Source: CAYMAZ01 sp964428185 (GTDB lineage: Bacteria > Bacteroidota > Bacteroidia > Bacteroidales > DTU049). Taken from it: a stretch of 64,000 nucleotides of DNA. This document shows positions 25,851 to 34,672 of the stretch, one piece after another. The position numbers and the translations under genes were made by a program. Numbering within the stretch: position 1 is the stretch's first letter; every line of letters starts with the position of its first letter. Under the pieces are notes generated by a model. The model was not told where the DNA came from and did no database searches. It was given only the letters and a program-made list of their open reading frames with translations. The DNA is taken from contig CAYRXH010000001.1 of the NCBI GenBank assembly GCA_964428185.1, positions 1-64,000 of the forward strand, read 5' to 3'.

Positions 25851-27560
25851 ATGCAACTTGGAATCAGAAAAAATTTCTCTCTTATTCTTGTGATAATCAG
25901 TGCATTGTCAATGGTTGGTCTGATTTTGATTCAGTATTACTGGATCACAAATGCAATAGGATCAAGGGAAAGTAATTTTGAAAGAAGCGTTCAGGAGGCC
26001 ATGTCGAAGGTGATTTATCAGACTGAGAAAATAGAAATTGCTGAGAGAATTAAGGGCAGATATAAGTCAATCGGAAAGGGAACATCTCTGTTCAATACAG
26101 TGGATTCGATCAATCAACTGCTTTTCAAGGAGTTTGATAAAATGTTTTCTGATTCTGTGATCAATGACAGTGTGATTAATATTACCAAGGAAAGGATCAG
26201 CATTGAGATTTCCCAGGATAAATATGGGCATCCTGTGACTAAAATTGATACTAGTTATATTGTTTATCAGAAATCAGAAAAGGATAAGAATATCATTCCT
26301 GATATGGAAGATGGGACATCAGCCGGAGCAGGTCTGCTACCTGATGCGAAGCAGAGCGAACAACTTGTAGATATGGACGTTGACAGTTTAATGCTGGAGT
26401 TCGACAAATTTCTGAAACGAACTTTTATTGTAAGTGATATCTTTGAGGACATGTTCAATTTTACTCATTTTATTCCCATCGAGGAAAGAGTTGATGTGAA
26501 CAGACTTGATTCAATGATTCAGCAAGAGTTGGAAGCAAAGGGAATCAATATTGAGTTTGAAATTGGAATATACAGCTCACTGAAAAAGGAGATGGTTTAT
26601 GAAAAAACCGGAAAATACTCAGATGAACTCACAAAAGAAGGTCAGTCTTTTCAGTTGTTTCCAAGCGATTTTTTTTCTGTTCCCAATTATCTGTTTATTT
26701 ATTTTCCCAATCGCACCGAATTCCTTATGAAGCAGATGAGGCAAACCCTTGTGCTGTCCTTTGTGCTTGTTGCCATGATTATTTTGATTTTTTCATACGT
26801 CCTGATTTCTTTCATAAGACAGAAGCGACTCTCGGAGGAGAGAAATGATTTCATAAACAATATGACTCATGAATTTAAAACTCCGATTTCAACAATTTCA
26901 CTGGCATGCGAAGCCATGAAAGATCCTTTGATCACCAATGATGAAGCCATGCGGGAAACATACATTGATATCATTCACAAGGAGAACATGAGACTATCAA
27001 CTATGGCTGAAAAGATTCTTCAAACTGCAATGATCGATCACGGGCAGATAAAGATCTCCAAGGACGTGGTTGACTCAAAGAAAATAATTTCAGCTGTTAT
27101 TGAAAATATTACACTTCAGCTTGAGCATCGTGAAGGTCGAATCCATACTTTTTTTCTGGCAATAAATCATACCATTGCTGCTGACAGAGTACATTTTACA
27201 AATATTATTTACAATCTTCTTGACAATGCGATAAAGTTTACAAAAAAGCAACCTGAGATTATTATTAAAACCTTCAATGAGCGTGATAATCTGATTATAG
27301 AAGTGATTGATAATGGAATTGGGATTCCCAAGAACGATCAGAAAAAAGTGTTTGAAAAGCTTTACAGGGTTTCAAGTGGAAATGTTCATGATGTGAAGGG
27401 CTTTGGCTTAGGCTTAAGCTATGTGAAAGCGATTGTTGAATTGCACGAGGGAACAATAAGTCTTGAAAGCGAACCCGGGAAAGGATCTACATTCAAATTG
27501 AATTTTAAATGTATTGAAAACAATGGAGAATCAAAAGAAACAAAAGGTATTACTGGCTGA
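25851..27560 (+). CDS. Sensor histidine kinase
   Basis: A 569-residue membrane histidine kinase. A transmembrane helix (about residues 8-31, LILVIISALSMVGLILIQYY) and a second at about 300-322 enclose a 270-residue periplasmic sensor region that I do not recognise. The cytoplasmic part has a HisKA domain with the phosphorylated His in NNMTHEFKTPIST and an HATPase domain with N box (NIIYNLLDNAIKFT), G1 (DNGIGIP), F (FEKLYR) and G2 (GFGLGLS). The response regulator gene starts 38 bases before its stop. The start is ATG 25851; the TTG two codons upstream is not needed. The signal sensed is unknown. Confidence 0.9.
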   Translation: MQLGIRKNFSLILVIISALSMVGLILIQYYWITNAIGSRESNFERSVQEAMSKVIYQTEKIEIAERIKGRYKSIGKGTSLFNTVDSINQLLFKEFDKMFSDSVINDSVINITKERISIEISQDKYGHPVTKIDTSYIVYQKSEKDKNIIPDMEDGTSAGAGLLPDAKQSEQLVDMDVDSLMLEFDKFLKRTFIVSDIFEDMFNFTHFIPIEERVDVNRLDSMIQQELEAKGINIEFEIGIYSSLKKEMVYEKTGKYSDELTKEGQSFQLFPSDFFSVPNYLFIYFPNRTEFLMKQMRQTLVLSFVLVAMIILIFSYVLISFIRQKRLSEERNDFINNMTHEFKTPISTISLACEAMKDPLITNDEAMRETYIDIIHKENMRLSTMAEKILQTAMIDHGQIKISKDVVDSKKIISAVIENITLQLEHREGRIHTFFLAINHTIAADRVHFTNIIYNLLDNAIKFTKKQPEIIIKTFNERDNLIIEVIDNGIGIPKNDQKKVFEKLYRVSSGNVHDVKGFGLGLSYVKAIVELHEGTISLESEPGKGSTFKLNFKCIENNGESKETKGITG

Positions 27561-28236
27561 GGATGATCCTCATCTTGGTCAGATTCTGAAAATATACCTT
27601 GAAGCAAGAGGGTATTCAGTCATGCTTGCTCATGATGGAGATCAGGCACTTCAGATGATTTTGTCCAATGAAGACATCAGTATTATATTGCTTGATGTGA
27701 TGATGCCCAAAAAAGACGGGTTTCAACTTGCACGTGAGATCAGAGACCGGAATATTTCAACACCGATTATCTTTACAACTGCCAAAACTATGCAGATTGA
27801 TATACTCGAAGGCTTCAAATTGGGTGCTGATGATTATCTGACAAAGCCATTCACCATGGAAGAACTTATGGCCAGAATTAATGCAGTTTTGCTCAGGGCA
27901 TACAAGGGAGAAAGTAAAACAGTAAGAGATAGTTCAAACTGTCGGATAGGCTTGTATCATTTTGATCATACAAGACAGGTGCTGAAGTTTGAATACGAAG
28001 AAATGAAACTTACTGCCCGTGAGGCCGATCTGCTAAAACTACTATGTAATTATTCAAATCAGATTCTCGACAGACGGGTCGCTCTTGAACTCATTTGGGG
28101 TGAAGATAACTACTTTCATTCGAGAAGCATGGATGTGTATATCTCCAAGCTGAGAAAATATCTCAGGGAAGATCCACGAATTGAACTGATGAACATCCAT
28201 GGGGTAGGCTTTAAATTTATTGTGCCGGAAGAATGA
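27523..28236 (+). CDS. OmpR/PhoB-family response regulator
   Basis: A 237-residue response regulator. The receiver domain has the acidic pair (LLAEDDPHL), phosphoacceptor Asp58 (IILLDVMMPKKDG), Thr (IIFTTAK) and Lys (YLTKPF). The C-terminal winged helix is of the OmpR type (MKLTAREADLLKLLC, HSRSMDVYISKLRKYL, IHGVGFKF). It overlaps the kinase gene and is its partner. ATG 27523 is preferred over TTG 27514. Confidence 0.93.
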   Translation: MENQKKQKVLLAEDDPHLGQILKIYLEARGYSVMLAHDGDQALQMILSNEDISIILLDVMMPKKDGFQLAREIRDRNISTPIIFTTAKTMQIDILEGFKLGADDYLTKPFTMEELMARINAVLLRAYKGESKTVRDSSNCRIGLYHFDHTRQVLKFEYEEMKLTAREADLLKLLCNYSNQILDRRVALELIWGEDNYFHSRSMDVYISKLRKYLREDPRIELMNIHGVGFKFIVPEE

Positions 28237-28293
28237 TATCAAATTTTTAATGACTTCAGTTTTTTTTTTGTCCCCTGACAATAAAAAAAGTAT

Positions 28294-28301
28294 TACTTTT
28301 G
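28294..28301 (+). promoter_or_regulatory. -7 promoter element upstream of the TPP riboswitch
   Basis: TACTTTTG, a perfect TAnnTTTG match about 10-15 bases before the riboswitch, so the transcript would begin close to the P1 stem. Confidence 0.65.
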
Positions 28302-28309
28302 CAGAGTTA

Positions 28310-28392
28310 CTCAACAAGGGGTGCCTAATCACAACAGGCTGAGATCATACCCATAGAACCTGATCCGGGTAATGCCGGCGTAGGGATAGGGT
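28310..28392 (+). promoter_or_regulatory. TPP (THI element) riboswitch
   Basis: The conserved core of the thiamine pyrophosphate riboswitch is readable: GGGGTGCC, then GGCTGAGATCATACCC, then GAACCTGATCCGGGTAATG, CCGGCGTAGGGAT. It precedes a TonB-dependent receptor gene by about 70 bases. A GGGC-N6-GCCC hairpin at 28407-28420 lacks a T tract, so control may be at translation rather than by termination. By family knowledge, TPP binding would repress the downstream gene. Confidence 0.95.
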
Positions 28393-28460
28393 TAAATAAT
28401 AAAAAAGGGCGGTGTTGCCCCATTGCACTGCTTAATTGTTTAACCAAAACCAATAAAAAA

Positions 28461-30842
28461 ATGAAAAAATTATGTTTGATTGTCATCTATTTGACAACTT
28501 GTTCTGTGCTTACTGATGGACAGAACTTCATTTCCACAATTAGCGGACATGTTACCGAGTTTGGCTCAGATCTACCTCTGGCCGGTGCCAATGTGTGGAT
28601 TGACGGAACTTTTTTAGCAACTACAACCAATGCTGAGGGGTATTTTGAGCTTAAAAATGTACAAATGCAAAGCGTCACTCTTGTGGTGAGTTTTGTAGGT
28701 TACTCAAGATTCAGTACTTCTGTCACTGCTGACAACAATGATTTGCTTGAAGTGAAACTAAAACCATCAGTTTATACAACCGAAGAAATTGTCATAACTG
28801 CCAGCAGGGCAGATGAAATGACCCCAAGTACCCAACATACTGTCAGAGGGACTGAACTGATGGAACTGGGTTCAGGGCAGGATCTGCCTATTCTTTTAGA
28901 ATTGACACCATCGGTGGTATCCACCTCAGACGCTGGAGCAGGGATTGGATACACTGGTTTGAGAATACGAGGAACTGATATCAGCAGAATCAATGTTACA
29001 ATCAATGGAGTGCCCCTCAATGATCCCGAATCGAATGGAGTTTTTTGGGTGAACATGCCTGATTTGGTGTCTTCTGTTGATAATATTCAAATACAACGCG
29101 GTGTTGGCACTTCATCAAACGGAGCTGCTGCCTTTGGTGCAAGTGTAAACATTCAAACCATCAGATTTTCGGAGAAACCCTATGCTGAAACCAACTCCTT
29201 TGCAGGCTCGTTTAACAGTTTTTCAAATAATGTCAAGTTTGGAACCGGAATTTTGCAAGGAATGTGGGCTTTTGACGGAAGGTTGTCAAGAATCACTTCA
29301 GATGGATATATCGACAGGGCCTTCTCTGATCTGAAATCATATTTCTTCAATGCAGGATGTTATCGCGAAAAAACAATTTTTAGGTTTACCATGCTTGGCG
29401 GTTATGAAAAAACCTATCAGGCTTGGGGAGGTGTCCCGAAAGACAGCCTTGAAACCAACAGAACTTATAATCCCTATACCTATGAAAACGAAACCGACAA
29501 CTACGGTCAGTATCATTTTCACTTCAATTTGATGCATCAGTTTAGTAAGAATGTGACTGTGAACTCAACCGCATTCCTTATCAAAGGTGCCGGATACTAT
29601 GAACAGTATAAGGATGACAGGGATTTGTCAGATTATGGACTTGAACCTTTTACAATCGGGACGGATACATTGACAGAGAGCGATCTCATACAACAGAAGC
29701 ATCTTGATAATATCTTTTACGGCCTAAATACATCTGTTCATTACAATTCATTGAAAAAAACAAAATTGTCAGCCGGATTTGCAGTGAACAGTTACACAAA
29801 TGATCATTTCGGAAAAATAATCTGGATGCAGTATGCCGGAAAAGTCCCTATAAATTATCAGTGGTATTTGAATACCGGAAATAAACGGGATTATTCGGCC
29901 TTTTTGAAAGGAACTTATCTGATCAGCGACCGCTTGAGCTTGTATGGAGATTTGTTGTTTCGACATATTGACTATGAGATGAAGGGACTTCATGATGATC
30001 TTCGCGATCTGACACAAACACATAATTTTGATTTCTTCAATCCAAAAGCAGGGATATTTTACCGGATTAACAGCAACAATGAATGTTATGCATCTTTTGC
30101 TACGGCAGGGCGGGAGCCGAGCCGCAATGACTTCAGGGATGCTGATCCCGGAGTTGAGATACGCGAGGAACGGCTTTGTGATTATGAGGCAGGATATCGT
30201 TTTAAAAGAAAAAACATTTTGCTGAATTTCAATCTTTTTTACATGGATTATAAAGACCAGTTGATTCTCACTGGAAAGATCAATAATGTGGGTGCTCCTG
30301 TGATGACCAATGTGCCACGGAGCTACAGGGCAGGTATTGAAAGTGCGGCACTGTTGAAAGTGGGTAAAAATATTGAATTTGAAGGGAATATAGCCTTGAG
30401 CAGGAATAAAATCATTGATTTTACAGAATATATTGACGACTGGGACACATGGAGCCAGGTATCCAGATATCTTGGTGAAACCGACATTTCATTTTCTCCT
30501 TCTGTGGTCAGTGGAGCCGTGATCAGCTATCTTGCACCAAAAAATCTGAAAGTATCTCTCACATCCAAGTATGTAGGAAGACAATACATTGACAATACAT
30601 CATCAGCCGAGAGGTCTCTTAATCCGTGGCATTTTAACAATCTGAATATCTGTTATATTATAAACGAATTTCCATTTAATGAAATTGAGTTCAAGTTGTC
30701 AGTGATTAATCTTTTTAATGTGCAATATGAATCAAATGCCTGGGTGTATAGATATATTTATGGAGGTGAGGAATATGCCATGGAAGGTTATTTTCCACAG
30801 GCAGGGCGGCACTTCATGGCAGGTGTGAGGATTGCGTTTTAG
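28461..30842 (+). CDS. TonB-dependent receptor, predicted thiamine uptake
   Basis: A 793-residue outer-membrane receptor. The order is signal peptide (LIVIYLTTCSVLTDGQ), a CarboxypepD_reg-like N-terminal domain (ISGHVTEFGSDLPLAGANVW to VSFVGYSRF), plug domain (EIVITASRADEMTPS, LRIRGTDISRINVTINGVPLN, IQIQRGVGTSSNGAAAFG) and a 22-strand-type barrel ending in AGVRIAF. It is not of the SusC type, since the N-terminal motifs and length differ and no SusD follows. The TPP riboswitch directly upstream predicts thiamine or a precursor as the ligand. No inner-membrane thiamine transporter (PnuT) or thiamine pyrophosphokinase gene follows. Confidence 0.9.
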   Translation: MKKLCLIVIYLTTCSVLTDGQNFISTISGHVTEFGSDLPLAGANVWIDGTFLATTTNAEGYFELKNVQMQSVTLVVSFVGYSRFSTSVTADNNDLLEVKLKPSVYTTEEIVITASRADEMTPSTQHTVRGTELMELGSGQDLPILLELTPSVVSTSDAGAGIGYTGLRIRGTDISRINVTINGVPLNDPESNGVFWVNMPDLVSSVDNIQIQRGVGTSSNGAAAFGASVNIQTIRFSEKPYAETNSFAGSFNSFSNNVKFGTGILQGMWAFDGRLSRITSDGYIDRAFSDLKSYFFNAGCYREKTIFRFTMLGGYEKTYQAWGGVPKDSLETNRTYNPYTYENETDNYGQYHFHFNLMHQFSKNVTVNSTAFLIKGAGYYEQYKDDRDLSDYGLEPFTIGTDTLTESDLIQQKHLDNIFYGLNTSVHYNSLKKTKLSAGFAVNSYTNDHFGKIIWMQYAGKVPINYQWYLNTGNKRDYSAFLKGTYLISDRLSLYGDLLFRHIDYEMKGLHDDLRDLTQTHNFDFFNPKAGIFYRINSNNECYASFATAGREPSRNDFRDADPGVEIREERLCDYEAGYRFKRKNILLNFNLFYMDYKDQLILTGKINNVGAPVMTNVPRSYRAGIESAALLKVGKNIEFEGNIALSRNKIIDFTEYIDDWDTWSQVSRYLGETDISFSPSVVSGAVISYLAPKNLKVSLTSKYVGRQYIDNTSSAERSLNPWHFNNLNICYIINEFPFNEIEFKLSVINLFNVQYESNAWVYRYIYGGEEYAMEGYFPQAGRHFMAGVRIAF

Positions 30843-31044
30843 ATTCCGGCCGACTCATCGCTCAGCAGGATGCTTCGGGCATGCAGAATTTTTTTATAAG
30901 CAAAACTCCAATAACCCATAGGGCTATAATGTTAATAAAAAATGGTAAAAAAACCCATATTTTTGTCCGTCCCGAAGCCATCCCTATGGGATCAGGACAT
31001 TAACAAACAACATCCAGGCTTTTTGTTGATCCACTACGTGGAAA

Positions 31045-31114
31045 ACCATATCTTTTCATTTTGGTTTTATTGACATTGAAGCATGGAGTTTATCATGCAA
31101 AGGGTGAGGCTAGT
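31045..31114 (+). repeat. 70-bp direct repeat, left copy
   Basis: Begins ACCATATCTTTTCATTTTGG and ends GTGAGGCTAGT. The right copy at 37321-37390 is identical except for one base (GCATGG here, GCTTGG there). The 16 bases upstream of each copy are also similar (ATCCAC, then GTGG). The pair brackets the whole Rhs-tip islet. Confidence 0.9.
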
Positions 31115-31161
31115 TAAGGCAGATAAAAGAAATACATTCGATATTTAATGTAAATATTTTT

Positions 31162-31169
31162 TAAATTTG
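31162..31169 (+). promoter_or_regulatory. Possible -7 promoter of the first Rhs tip
   Basis: TAAATTTG, a perfect TAnnTTTG match 21 bases before the ATG at 31191. It would let the truncated Rhs tip be expressed on its own. Confidence 0.5.
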
Positions 31170-31190
31170 AAAAAAATTCCACGCATTAAG

Positions 31191-32528
31191 ATGAATTCTT
31201 CTGTCTATTTCGACAAAACCCTTTACAGCAGTCCGCTGATGGTGGTGACGGACAAGGAATACTCGAAACACTACTTTATTGAGGGAGAAAGAGTCTGTAC
31301 GAAAACCTGTGCTGAGCGAAGTCGAAGCTTATGTGGCGGCTTTTGGGGGACAGCACCCTTTATGCCCAATGGCACTCCTGTGGACATGCTCTATGGCACC
31401 TTGCCCGAATTTACCTATAATCTCAGCGTAATGACAGGCCGGCACATCAAATGCACAGGATATGACGAACAATGGGACATCAGCCCGTCGTTTGCGCATC
31501 TGCTCAACAAAACCAACATGCCCGAAATTAACCAATACTTCTACCACCCCGATCACCTCGGCTCCGCATCCTTTGTGACCGATGCCACGGGTTATGTTGA
31601 CCAGCACATCCAATACCTCCCATTTGGAGAGTTATTCATCAGCCAGAGAAACTCCACATTCGACAGCAGATATAAATTCACTGCAAAGGAACTGGATAAT
31701 GAAACTCAATATACTTACTTTGGTGCGAGGTATTTGGATTCGGAAGTGTCGATATGGTTGTCTGTTGACCCGTTAGCAAGCCAGTTTCTTTCACAAAGCC
31801 CATACAATTATTGTTTCAATAATCCAGTTCGTTTAGTTGATCCTGATGGATTAGCACCAGATGAACCACAGGGAGCAGGTTATTATACGGATAGAATGAA
31901 TTCAAGATATGTGGGTTTTGCCGTAAGAAACCCGATTGCTGCAGGTAGAATAGGGTTTGGTGTTACTCCTGGAGCAACAAACATTTCAACTAATTCGACG
32001 AGATTTTCTACTAGAGGTGAGGTGTTATACGGTTCGAAAAGAGGCCAAGAAGACAGAGGTAGTGAAAATGGAGCATTCAGACATGTATTGTGGCAAGCGT
32101 CTATTACTTCCGAGTTTGATAGAAGTGTAGCTGCACAAGCAGGAAATGCACATGAAGAAAATCCATTTGCAGATTTAACTGTTAGAACTTTTAGTAATTT
32201 AGATGATGCTGATCAAACGGTTGATTTGTTGAATAATATTATTGGTAGAAATATTGGAGATGCTAATAGTGGAGCAGGTATGGATAAGTTAGCTAATCTA
32301 ATCCTTGATGAGTTTTATACTAATGGGTTATATACTGCTAGTCAAAATAAAGATGGGAATTGGACCATTTCAAAAACCAAACTATCGTCCGATAAATACA
32401 ATCAACTGAAGAGCATATATAAAGGACTAAATGTAAATGGACGAACAGCATCTGAGCAAAATGCCGTTGATATTGAAGCCAAACAAAACTTAGAACAATT
32501 GCAATTAATATGGGGGACAATGAAATAA
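31191..32528 (+). CDS. Headless Rhs tip 1 with C-terminal toxin-like domain
   Basis: A 445-residue C-terminal piece of an Rhs/YD-repeat protein. Residues 1-220 are the end of the Rhs core: SKHYFIEGERVCTK, YFYHPDHLGSASFVTDATG, LPFGELF, YKFTAKELDNETQYTYFGARYLDSEVSIWLSVDPL and the closing NNPVRLVDPDG. Residues 221-445 are a variable toxin-like domain with GAFRHVLWQASI and AGNAHEENPF, which recall a domain of polymorphic toxins (DUF6973-like, by memory). The signal peptide and nearly all YD repeats of a full protein are missing. A palindromic insert interrupts the core in frame (31313-31326). A lipoprotein gene follows 1 base after the stop and is the likely immunity gene. Confidence 0.85.
   Translation: MNSSVYFDKTLYSSPLMVVTDKEYSKHYFIEGERVCTKTCAERSRSLCGGFWGTAPFMPNGTPVDMLYGTLPEFTYNLSVMTGRHIKCTGYDEQWDISPSFAHLLNKTNMPEINQYFYHPDHLGSASFVTDATGYVDQHIQYLPFGELFISQRNSTFDSRYKFTAKELDNETQYTYFGARYLDSEVSIWLSVDPLASQFLSQSPYNYCFNNPVRLVDPDGLAPDEPQGAGYYTDRMNSRYVGFAVRNPIAAGRIGFGVTPGATNISTNSTRFSTRGEVLYGSKRGQEDRGSENGAFRHVLWQASITSEFDRSVAAQAGNAHEENPFADLTVRTFSNLDDADQTVDLLNNIIGRNIGDANSGAGMDKLANLILDEFYTNGLYTASQNKDGNWTISKTKLSSDKYNQLKSIYKGLNVNGRTASEQNAVDIEAKQNLEQLQLIWGTMK
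31313..31326 (+). repeat. Short palindromic element inserted in frame in Rhs tip 1
   Basis: TGAGCGAAGTCGAA, flanked by GC and GC that extend the fold. It codes for the AERSRS stretch, which interrupts the normally continuous Rhs segment between ERVCTK and GFWG. The same 14-mer occurs at 33880-33893. Confidence 0.7.
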
Positions 32529-32529
32529 T

Positions 32530-32958
32530 ATGAAAACAGCCGGTTTTTTTTTGGTAGCGTGTCTATTCTTTTATAGTTGTTCAGAAAGCAATGACTTCGA
32601 TGATATTATTTCGAATGAATGGGAAAAATGTCAAGAAGGAGGAAAAGACACCATAGATATCTCAAATGTAATGCAGTTTGATTGGGACACAATGTGTTTT
32701 TATTCTGGTGCGATTTCATTAGAAGAAATCAATCAGGATTTAGGATTTTACTTGAAGGGGTTTACAGATAACGGAGATCGTGTAATCTTTTTACACAAAG
32801 GTAAAGTGGTTTACCATAAAGAATGGTTTAATAAACCTAGTGAACCTGATGAAGGGACTGTTTTTGAAACAGATTTAAAAATATTTAAAATAAGCAAACA
32901 TGATTCAAAATTTAAAATTAGGAAAGAAGGAAAAATGTTTTATTTGAAGAAAATTTAA
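32530..32958 (+). CDS. Small lipoprotein, predicted immunity protein for tip 1
   Basis: A 142-residue predicted lipoprotein. The signal FFLVACLFFYSC has a lipobox with Cys17. The mature region holds MQFDWDTMCFYSGAISLEEI, similar in pattern to small lipoproteins with a WDxxxFxxxYxS-type motif that accompany toxins. It starts 1 base after the toxin stop (translational coupling). A lipoprotein immunity protein would act in the periplasm or at the outer membrane. Immunity is inferred from position only. Confidence 0.72.
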   Translation: MKTAGFFLVACLFFYSCSESNDFDDIISNEWEKCQEGGKDTIDISNVMQFDWDTMCFYSGAISLEEINQDLGFYLKGFTDNGDRVIFLHKGKVVYHKEWFNKPSEPDEGTVFETDLKIFKISKHDSKFKIRKEGKMFYLKKI

Positions 32959-33079
32959 TTAAAAATGACTGTCAATATAATACTCTCCAATTTTTAGACC
33001 ACTGCTTAAGTGTTAAAAACAAATTTACAACATGGGGTAAAAACTCAAGGGAGTACTTCTAATATTTGAATAAAGAATT

Positions 33080-33727
33080 ATGAAAAACAGAATAATTATT
33101 ACTTGTATAGTAATGCTTTATTTAGCAAATAGTTTCCTATTCTCCCAAGAGATAGAATCTGCTCCCAATTTGAATCAAAATGCTTTTCTCAGAGAAGAGG
33201 CTTTTGATAATAAGTTTTCTGTTAAAGACACAATAGAGTTGTTTCTTGAAGATACTTCATTTTATATTATGATTGATTATGATCAATTAATTAATGAATT
33301 CAGAAACCAAAAAGATGTGTATAAATATTTTTCATCCTCGCTAGGTTTACAATTTCAATTTAGAGACAGTTTGCAGGATGGATTTTATTGTTTATACAAT
33401 TTAACAAGAGAAAAAGCAAAAAAAATTAAAAACAAAGAGGAGTTTGTTTTAGCATCAGGAGAATTTAAAAACAAAATGAGAAAGGGTGCATTTACTTTCT
33501 ATTACATTCCAGATAATCCGAAATGGACCAAAGCAGAAAAGACAATTTATTTTAAAGATGATGTAGTACACGGTGTAGTTATTGAAAAAGAAAATGATAG
33601 AATAGCATATTTGGGGGAATATAAAATGGGTGTAATGCATGGGTTCTTCTATTATTACAATAATGGTGTTCCTGTAATTGTTTTATATGAAGATGGTGTG
33701 GTAATTAAGTCTTCTGAGTTTTGGTAA
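33080..33727 (+). CDS. Exported MORN-like repeat protein, possible orphan immunity protein
   Basis: A 215-residue exported protein with signal peptide (IIITCIVMLYLANSFLFSQ). The C-terminal half contains MORN-variant-like beta repeats: FVLASGEFKNKMRKGAFTFYY, DDVVHGVVIEK, YLGEYKMGVMHGFFYYYNNG. MORN-variant proteins often serve as antitoxin or immunity partners. It lies between the first and second Rhs tips with no tip of its own directly upstream, so its cognate toxin may have been lost. AT-rich like its neighbours. Confidence 0.7.
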   Translation: MKNRIIITCIVMLYLANSFLFSQEIESAPNLNQNAFLREEAFDNKFSVKDTIELFLEDTSFYIMIDYDQLINEFRNQKDVYKYFSSSLGLQFQFRDSLQDGFYCLYNLTREKAKKIKNKEEFVLASGEFKNKMRKGAFTFYYIPDNPKWTKAEKTIYFKDDVVHGVVIEKENDRIAYLGEYKMGVMHGFFYYYNNGVPVIVLYEDGVVIKSSEFW

Positions 33728-33739
33728 GATGATATAAAA

Positions 33740-34672
33740 ATGGAATTAATAATCAAACAACATAAAACTACAAAATTTAGTTTTTCTATTCTCAAGGAAC
33801 TTGACAACGAAACTCAATACACCTATTTTGTTGAGCGATATTATGACAGCAATATCAGTATTTGGTTGAGTGCCAGCGTTGAGCGAAGTCGAAACGTTGA
33901 CCCATTAGCACAAGAGCGCCCCTGGCTCTCTCCCTACAACTACTGCCAATGGAATCCGGTGGGGAGAGTGGATCCGACGGGGGCGTTGGATGGATGGGTT
34001 GAAGATGAGGCAAATCCCGATAAGGGAGTTTACTGGGATCCAAATATTAATTCACAAGCACAAGCCGATGCTGCAGGAGTTAAATATCACGGGCAGGAAG
34101 GCTGGGGATATAATGAGAATACAGGCAACAGGATACATTACAAGACTGATGGCTTTTCAACCGAATCACTTACCACCTTGTCAACTCACAATGTGTATGG
34201 ATTAAAAGGGTCAGGCACTGTGACAAAAGCCATGGAGAAAAGCATGAATCAGGGTTATGATCCTGAATGGATTTCTGACTTTAATTATATGATGGAAACA
34301 ATCATGTGGGCGATTACTATCGAAATGGATATTATAATGCTTGGGGCATGGGCAACAGCAGTTGAGAGCCAATCAACAGTTGGGATGTTTTCTAAAACAA
34401 CCATGAGGAAAACAACTGCTTTAGAAGGAGCAGTTAAAAATAATTATGGGCGTTTTGTTAAGGATATGCCTGTCAATGCTAAAGGTAATGCAAATTGGAG
34501 ATTATTGGATGATGGATATTATTTATTTGAAGCCACATCACCTGCTACTAAAATACCAGGTTCAAAAGCAGTATATCAAAAATGGGTAACTTCTCAAGGA
34601 GAAACTTTCAAAATGATTAAAACCACTTATGCCACTGATGGTAGTATTGTTCATGTTAAGCCAAAATTTTAA
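33740..34672 (+). CDS. Headless Rhs tip 2 with C-terminal toxin-like domain
   Basis: A 310-residue protein. Residues 1-19 are unrelated to Rhs, then the core end follows: KELDNETQYTYFVERYYDSNISIWLS, an in-frame insert (ASVERSRN), VDPLA, SPYNYCQWNPVGRVDPTG. The C-terminal domain (about residues 85-310) starts GALDGWVEDEANPDKGVYWD, contains a hydrophobic stretch (TIMWAITIEMDIIMLGAWAT) and ends in a segment GSKAVYQKWVTSQGETFKM, IKTTYATDGSIVHVKPKF of a type that closes several polymorphic toxins. It overlaps the next gene by one base (TAATG), the usual toxin-immunity arrangement. Confidence 0.8.
   Translation: MELIIKQHKTTKFSFSILKELDNETQYTYFVERYYDSNISIWLSASVERSRNVDPLAQERPWLSPYNYCQWNPVGRVDPTGALDGWVEDEANPDKGVYWDPNINSQAQADAAGVKYHGQEGWGYNENTGNRIHYKTDGFSTESLTTLSTHNVYGLKGSGTVTKAMEKSMNQGYDPEWISDFNYMMETIMWAITIEMDIIMLGAWATAVESQSTVGMFSKTTMRKTTALEGAVKNNYGRFVKDMPVNAKGNANWRLLDDGYYLFEATSPATKIPGSKAVYQKWVTSQGETFKMIKTTYATDGSIVHVKPKF
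33880..33893 (+). repeat. Short palindromic element inserted in frame in Rhs tip 2
   Basis: TGAGCGAAGTCGAA again, here with longer arms (CGTT before, AACG after). It adds 8 codons (ASVERSRN) between IWLS and VDPLA, which are contiguous in tips 1 and 3. Confidence 0.75.

Larger units (their letters stand above)
30843..31190 (+). other. Intergenic region before the Rhs islet
   Basis: About 350 bases with no gene. It holds an inverted pair CCCATAGGG / CCCTATGGG (near 30917 and 30982), the left copy of a 70-bp direct repeat (31045-31114) and a promoter element (31162-31169). Confidence 0.6.
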
